A DNA stretch of 62,862 nucleotides from an uncultured Pseudomonadota bacterium (GTDB taxonomy: Bacteria; Pseudomonadota; Alphaproteobacteria; RF32; CAG-239), in assembly GCA_949292335.1 (NCBI GenBank), contig CASEYY010000038.1:1-62862 (forward strand), written 5' to 3'. A program made the position numbers and the translations under genes. Shown in pieces: positions 60,163 to 62,862 of this stretch. The notes under the pieces are model-generated. The model searched no databases and was not told where the DNA came from. It worked only from the letters and a program-made list of their open reading frames with translations. Every line of letters starts with the position of its first letter. Within the stretch, counting starts at the first letter, position 1.

Positions 60163-61560
60163 TTGAAAGCTCTTCTCAAATCAAAATATAAACACAGAAT
60201 TATTAACTTCTGCTATTTCGCCGCCGTGTCGGCCGCTTTCGTGCTTTCTTTGGCTCATAACAATAAAGTGGAAGCTTCCGTCGATACAAAAGATTACTTC
60301 TCTTATTTGATGATTGAAAATACCGTCAGCTCTAACCTTACCGCTTCGGAAGATTTTTCTTCGGAATCGGTCGAAAGTATCAGACAAATGTTTAATATGG
60401 TCGATAATCTGGTGAAATATCGTAATGTCGAAAAAGAAATTGTCTTAAATTCCGGCGATACACTCATCTCTGCACTTAATAATATCGGGGTTAACCGAGA
60501 TGCCGCTAACGATATCTACTACTCCTTAAAAGAAGAATTTGATCCCAGAGACCTAAAAGCCGGACAAAAAATTAAAGTTAATCTCGCATTCGATGCCCAG
60601 ACTAACAAAATGATTAACCTTAATTATGTTATCATCGAACCTCAGGTCGGCGAAAGAATCATTACCGCACTCAAAGACGGAGCTTATCAAACCTTTGTTG
60701 AAAAAGACGAATTTATTGATGAAGTTAACTCTATTACCGGAGAAATTGACGGTAACCTCTCCGTCGCCATGCAAAAACACGGTATTCCAATGCGTATCAT
60801 CAGTAACTTTATCAATCTCTTCTCTTATTCGGTTGATTTTCGCCGCGATATTAAAAACGGCGATCACTTCGAAATCGTGTATGAAAGTAAGGTCTTGCCC
60901 GATGGCTCTTTGGTCAAAAGCGGCGACATTTTATATGCCGGTCTCCTTCTCGGTAATCAAAAGTTAGCTCTTTACAGATTCGAAAACGATAACGCATCTG
61001 CCGATTATTTCGATGAAAAAGGTCGAGCCTTGAAAAAAACTCTCGATCGTAAACCCATGGCTTTCAAAAATGCTCGCATATCCTCACCTTTCGGTAAAAG
61101 ATTCCACCCTATCTTAAAAAAATATAAAATTCACTGGGGGGTGGATTACGCTGCTCCTAAAGGAACCGCCATCTATGCCGGCGGTGACGGTGTCGTACAA
61201 GTGGCTAAATATAACGGCTCTTACGGGAACTATGTCAAAATCAGGCATAATTCCGAGTATTCCACCGCTTATGGGCATATGAACGGTTTTGCCAAAGGAA
61301 TCAGACCGGGAACCAGAGTTAAACAAGGTCAAATCATCGGTTATGTCGGTTCTACCGGTCGCTCCACCGGACCACACCTCCACTATGAGGTCATTAAAAA
61401 CGGTCGCCGCGTCAACCCAAGAACGATTAAAGCCGCAACGGGGGAAAATTTGACCGGAAATAAATTGGCCAAATTCAAAAAAATCGTCGCTCAAATAGAT
61501 AGCAATTATACCAAGGATTTTGCTAAAAAACGCGAAAATACCAAGCTGGCTCAAAAATAA
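60163..61560 (+). CDS. M23 peptidase with LysM-like domain (MepM/OapA type)
   Basis: 465 residues from TTG 60163, with AGGGAG 9 nt upstream; ORFs that begin further up run through tRNA-Asp and are not real. Signal-anchor about 15-32. A LysM/OapA-like domain near 90-160 (GDTLISALNNIGVNRDAA ... LKAGQKIKVNL), then the M23 domain from about 300: HWGVDYAAPKG (H and D ligands), a GSTGRSTGPHLHYEV motif with the catalytic histidine. Likely a DD-endopeptidase opening crosslinks for wall growth. Promoter candidate TTGCTT-17-TATATA near 60097-60125. Terminator at 61565. Confidence 0.9.
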   Translation: MKALLKSKYKHRIINFCYFAAVSAAFVLSLAHNNKVEASVDTKDYFSYLMIENTVSSNLTASEDFSSESVESIRQMFNMVDNLVKYRNVEKEIVLNSGDTLISALNNIGVNRDAANDIYYSLKEEFDPRDLKAGQKIKVNLAFDAQTNKMINLNYVIIEPQVGERIITALKDGAYQTFVEKDEFIDEVNSITGEIDGNLSVAMQKHGIPMRIISNFINLFSYSVDFRRDIKNGDHFEIVYESKVLPDGSLVKSGDILYAGLLLGNQKLALYRFENDNASADYFDEKGRALKKTLDRKPMAFKNARISSPFGKRFHPILKKYKIHWGVDYAAPKGTAIYAGGDGVVQVAKYNGSYGNYVKIRHNSEYSTAYGHMNGFAKGIRPGTRVKQGQIIGYVGSTGRSTGPHLHYEVIKNGRRVNPRTIKAATGENLTGNKLAKFKKIVAQIDSNYTKDFAKKRENTKLAQK

Positions 61561-61564
61561 TCTT

Positions 61565-61592
61565 AAGCCCCGACTTCTCGGGGCTTATTTAT
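61565..61592 (+). terminator. Terminator of the M23 gene
   Basis: AAGCCCCGA/TCGGGGCTT stem (61565-61573 with 61578-61586), CTTC loop, then ATTTATT. It also lies at the 3' end of the convergent o-spanin gene. Confidence 0.85.
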
Positions 61593-61809
61593 TACTGCAC
61601 AGCTCAAGTTGTTGTCGGAGTTTGTTTATTCGAGCCATCCATTCCCAAAATGCCTCACCCCCAAATTCCGATAGTTCGGTTGCCACCTCCTGTCCCGCAA
61701 CCGGATATACCGGACAAACTTCATAACTCGCCCGAACGCATGAGCTCAAGAAGCTTAAGCTTAGAAGCATTAGGACGCGATAATATTTCTTCTTGCTTAA
61801 ATTTGACAT
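61585..61809 (-). CDS. Outer spanin (Rz1-like lipoprotein)
   Basis: 74 residues from ATG 61809 (GAGGTGG 8 nt upstream). Signal peptide and lipobox L21-S-S-C24 leave a mature lipoprotein of about 50 residues beginning with CVRASYEVCPVYPVAGQ and ending in an Arg/Leu-rich helix (FWEWMARINKLRQQLELC). The gene begins 89 nt inside the inner spanin gene in another frame, the classical Rz/Rz1 arrangement of Gram-negative phages. Outer and inner spanins fuse the membranes in the last step of lysis. Confidence 0.8.
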   Translation of the reverse strand: MSNLSKKKYYRVLMLLSLSFLSSCVRASYEVCPVYPVAGQEVATELSEFGGEAFWEWMARINKLRQQLELCSNK

Positions 61810-61924
61810 ATTTAACCACCTCTACTTCCTTTATAACAGTATCAACCTGACAATGCGAACGCCCTAAAAAGTAGCTAAACAGTAAAAGCATTGCCAAAAT
61901 TAAAGCTTTTCTCAACATTTTCAT
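61721..61924 (-). CDS. Inner spanin (Rz-like) membrane protein
   Basis: 67 residues from ATG 61924; an earlier ATG at 61960 would overlap the endolysin by 20 nt and directly abuts its own AAAGG, so I prefer 61924. One N-terminal membrane helix (about 6-22, ALILAMLLLFSYFLG) then a periplasmic charged helix (VIKEVEVVKYVKFKQEEI). Its last 89 nt overlap the outer spanin gene. Membership is based on topology and gene arrangement, as i-spanins are very diverse. Confidence 0.75.
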   Translation of the reverse strand: MKMLRKALILAMLLLFSYFLGRSHCQVDTVIKEVEVVKYVKFKQEEILSRPNASKLKLLELMRSGEL

Positions 61925-61940
61925 TACTTTTCTTACCTTT

Positions 61941-62411
61941 TTATAATCTGAATTCTCCATCCTTTATGGTATTGGCAACTCTTACGGCTCGAGTGCCTAC
62001 TTCTGCGGCATACTGCGAATTTAAACATTCTTCCGACGCCCTTATATAATTACCTGCGGCCATATGCTGCAGCATTTTCTTAAATTTCAACAACCCGTTA
62101 ACACCTAAGTTAAACGCCATATCTATCAAAGCATATTGTCTTTCGCCGTCCAAATCTTTAAAAAAATCCAGCTCTTTACTGAGTTCGCGGTATATTCGTT
62201 TAATATCGTTCCTCAACAAATACATGGCCGCACATTTGGTAATGCCATGATGCCAATCGCCGACGACCCTTTCTTCCGCTTTGCTTAACGGATTGGTATC
62301 CAAACATCGACCAACCCCTATGGTCTGTTTGCCTTTAGTACAAAAATAGGGCCGCAAACGCAGCCCCTCATGCAATAATATTCTTTGCGATACTTTATAC
62401 ATATCTATCAT
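61941..62411 (-). CDS. Phage endolysin, T4-type lysozyme (GH24)
   Basis: 156 residues from ATG 62411 (AGGAG 7 nt upstream). The fold start LLHEGLRLRPY and IGVG match T4 lysozyme; relative to T4 E11-D20-T26, the residues here are E15, C24 and T30, the E-8aa-C-5aa-T variant also known in phage endolysins (D20C is active in T4). Helices with AYALIDMAFNLGVNGLLKF follow. There is no signal sequence, so export depends on a holin. It cleaves the glycan strands of peptidoglycan. Confidence 0.9.
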   Translation of the reverse strand: MIDMYKVSQRILLHEGLRLRPYFCTKGKQTIGVGRCLDTNPLSKAEERVVGDWHHGITKCAAMYLLRNDIKRIYRELSKELDFFKDLDGERQYALIDMAFNLGVNGLLKFKKMLQHMAAGNYIRASEECLNSQYAAEVGTRAVRVANTIKDGEFRL

Positions 62412-62415
62412 ATTA

Positions 62416-62562
62416 TTAAACTCCTATTAGCAATAATAGTCCATTTATTAATGTCGACCATCCCTTACCTACCGTCTCGGCATGTTCAGGCCATATAAAA
62501 CAAACAATGGTATAAATTACAACCACCGCCAGTATCAGATATTTTACATATTTTTTTTTCAC
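62416..62562 (-). CDS. Putative holin: 48-aa, two-helix membrane protein
   Basis: GTG at 62562 starts a 48-codon gene that ends at the TAA 62418-62416, 4 nt before the endolysin. AAGGAA lies 8 nt upstream. Protein: basic start MKKKYVKY, hydrophobic helix LILAVVVIYTIVCFIW, a polar turn PEHAETVGKG, and a second helix LINGLLLLIGV. Two helices with a charged start, directly before an unsignalled endolysin, fit a class II holin. The start overlaps the previous gene's stop (GTGA), so translation is coupled. Not found by usual length cut-offs. Confidence 0.7.
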   Translation of the reverse strand: MKKKYVKYLILAVVVIYTIVCFIWPEHAETVGKGWSTLINGLLLLIGV

Positions 62563-62801
62563 ATCTTATTTCCTTTTTTGGCAAAAAGCATATCCAACTT
62601 AACCTTGACTTCCGTTAGCAAATCATTTTGCTTGTTTAAGAGATTGGTTAGGTTTTCCATGCGGATATCGTGTCCGTCATATATCTTTTCCAAAGTAGAA
62701 ACTTTGGTCTCTATTTTTCCTTGCCAGCGGCCAAAACGGATAAAATTGGTAATGACACCGCCAATGGCCGCAAGTCCGGTAATAACTCCCCAGTCCATCA
62801 T
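62559..62801 (-). CDS. Membrane-anchored coiled-coil protein of the lysis cassette
   Basis: 80 residues from ATG 62801, which overlaps the upstream stop (ATGA) and has AGGGTGG before it. A hydrophobic segment about 4-19 (WGVITGLAAIGGVITNFI) is followed by a coiled coil (KIETKVSTLEKIYDGHDIRMENLTNLLNKQNDLLTEVKVKLDML in parts). The order suggests a holin partner, antiholin or phage tail-near protein; I cannot choose. Confidence 0.65.
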   Translation of the reverse strand: MMDWGVITGLAAIGGVITNFIRFGRWQGKIETKVSTLEKIYDGHDIRMENLTNLLNKQNDLLTEVKVKLDMLFAKKGNKM

Positions 62802-62862
62802 TTCCACCCTTTCAAAAACTGATATATATTTATGCTGACTTTGGCAATTTGGGCCTTAAGCT
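62798..62862 (-). CDS. C-terminal end of an upstream phage gene (partial, window edge)
   Basis: The frame is open from the window end to the TGA at 62800-62798 and encodes LKAQIAKVSINIYQFLKGW-K. The stop overlaps the next start in ATGA form, typical of tightly packed phage operons. Too short to identify. Confidence 0.45.
   Translation of the reverse strand, partial: LKAQIAKVSINIYQFLKGWK

Noticed and set aside
59715-60163. Long plus-strand ORFs across tRNA-Asp, including an apparent 122-aa N-terminal extension of the M23 gene
   Set aside because: They read through the complement of tRNA-Asp and its repeat, giving the well-known false DGARTRDLLRDRQTL and TGLEPATFCVTGRRSNQLSYTP peptides. The TTG at 60163 has a proper ribosome site.
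1-62862. CRISPR array, integron or restriction-modification locus
   Set aside because: I saw no regularly spaced repeats with unique spacers and no cas, integrase or methyltransferase genes in the window.

Overview
The window looks like chromosomal DNA of a low-GC (about 40 % by eye) flagellated Alphaproteobacterium. Supporting markers are the CckA-CtrA phosphotransferase ChpT, FlaF, the hopanoid squalene genes hpnC/hpnD/hpnE, TrmFO, the neighbourhood prfB - PBP1A - amidase - RNase E, and an M23 peptidase next to a bactofilin. The low GC and the many small lineage-specific membrane and Cys-rich proteins suggest an uncultured, possibly host-associated lineage. That placement is inference; no database search was possible.

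Layout. 1-4.1 kb is an accessory, mobile-looking edge: the tail of an IS110-type transposase, a phage virion-like protein, a tandem pair of nearly identical small membrane proteins, other orphans and a GNAT acetyltransferase. 4.2-6.6 kb is a two-gene operon (membrane metallophosphoesterase and iron-dependent alcohol dehydrogenase) behind a promoter with the 19-bp spacer and dyad typical of MerR-family control. 6.6-14.3 kb (minus strand) carries an orphan gene, rnhA, an AlbA-domain protein, an M16 peptidase, the squalene operon hpnC-hpnD-hpnE and trmFO. 14.4-17.6 kb (plus strand) has a secreted protein, ChpT, a single-domain response regulator and CheR. 17.6-28 kb (minus strand) is envelope biology plus prfB: a Cys-rich secreted protein, a giant AsmA-like protein, an alpha/beta hydrolase, RF2 with its programmed frameshift, PBP1A and an AMIN amidase. 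rne follows on the plus strand behind a structured leader of about 500 nt, with a BepA-like M48 protease overlapping its end.

32.3-37.4 kb holds a 61-aa orphan, holC, degP, hflC and hflK, with mrp divergent. 37.3-44.8 kb (minus strand) is a flagellar operon flgI-flgJ-flgN-flgK-flgL followed by a molybdopterin-binding/NTP-transferase fusion. 44.9-49.5 kb is a small lipoprotein and an RND efflux pair without an outer-membrane channel. 49.7-54.7 kb has a guanine/cytidine-type deaminase, two paralogous helical-repeat proteins, rplM-rpsI, a lipoprotein, a GST and an orphan solute-binding protein. 54.8-61.6 kb has flaF, tRNA-Leu(CAA), an LmdC-like M23 peptidase plus bactofilin, a hook-type protein, a GtrA protein, a DUF2934 protein, tRNA-Asp(GTC) and a second M23 peptidase.

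61.6-62.9 kb ends in a compact phage lysis cassette on the minus strand: a membrane coiled-coil protein, a 48-aa putative holin, a T4-type endolysin with an E-C-T triad, and overlapping inner and outer spanin genes. The window therefore has phage material at both ends. About 73 bp including the 3' end of tRNA-Asp is duplicated nearby, which is what an integration or recombination scar would look like.

Working together: peptidoglycan synthesis and remodelling (PBP1A, amidase, two M23 enzymes, bactofilin), envelope quality control (DegP, HflKC, M48 protease, AsmA-like protein) and flagellum/cell-cycle signalling (flg genes, FlaF, ChpT, response regulator, CheR) dominate the core part.
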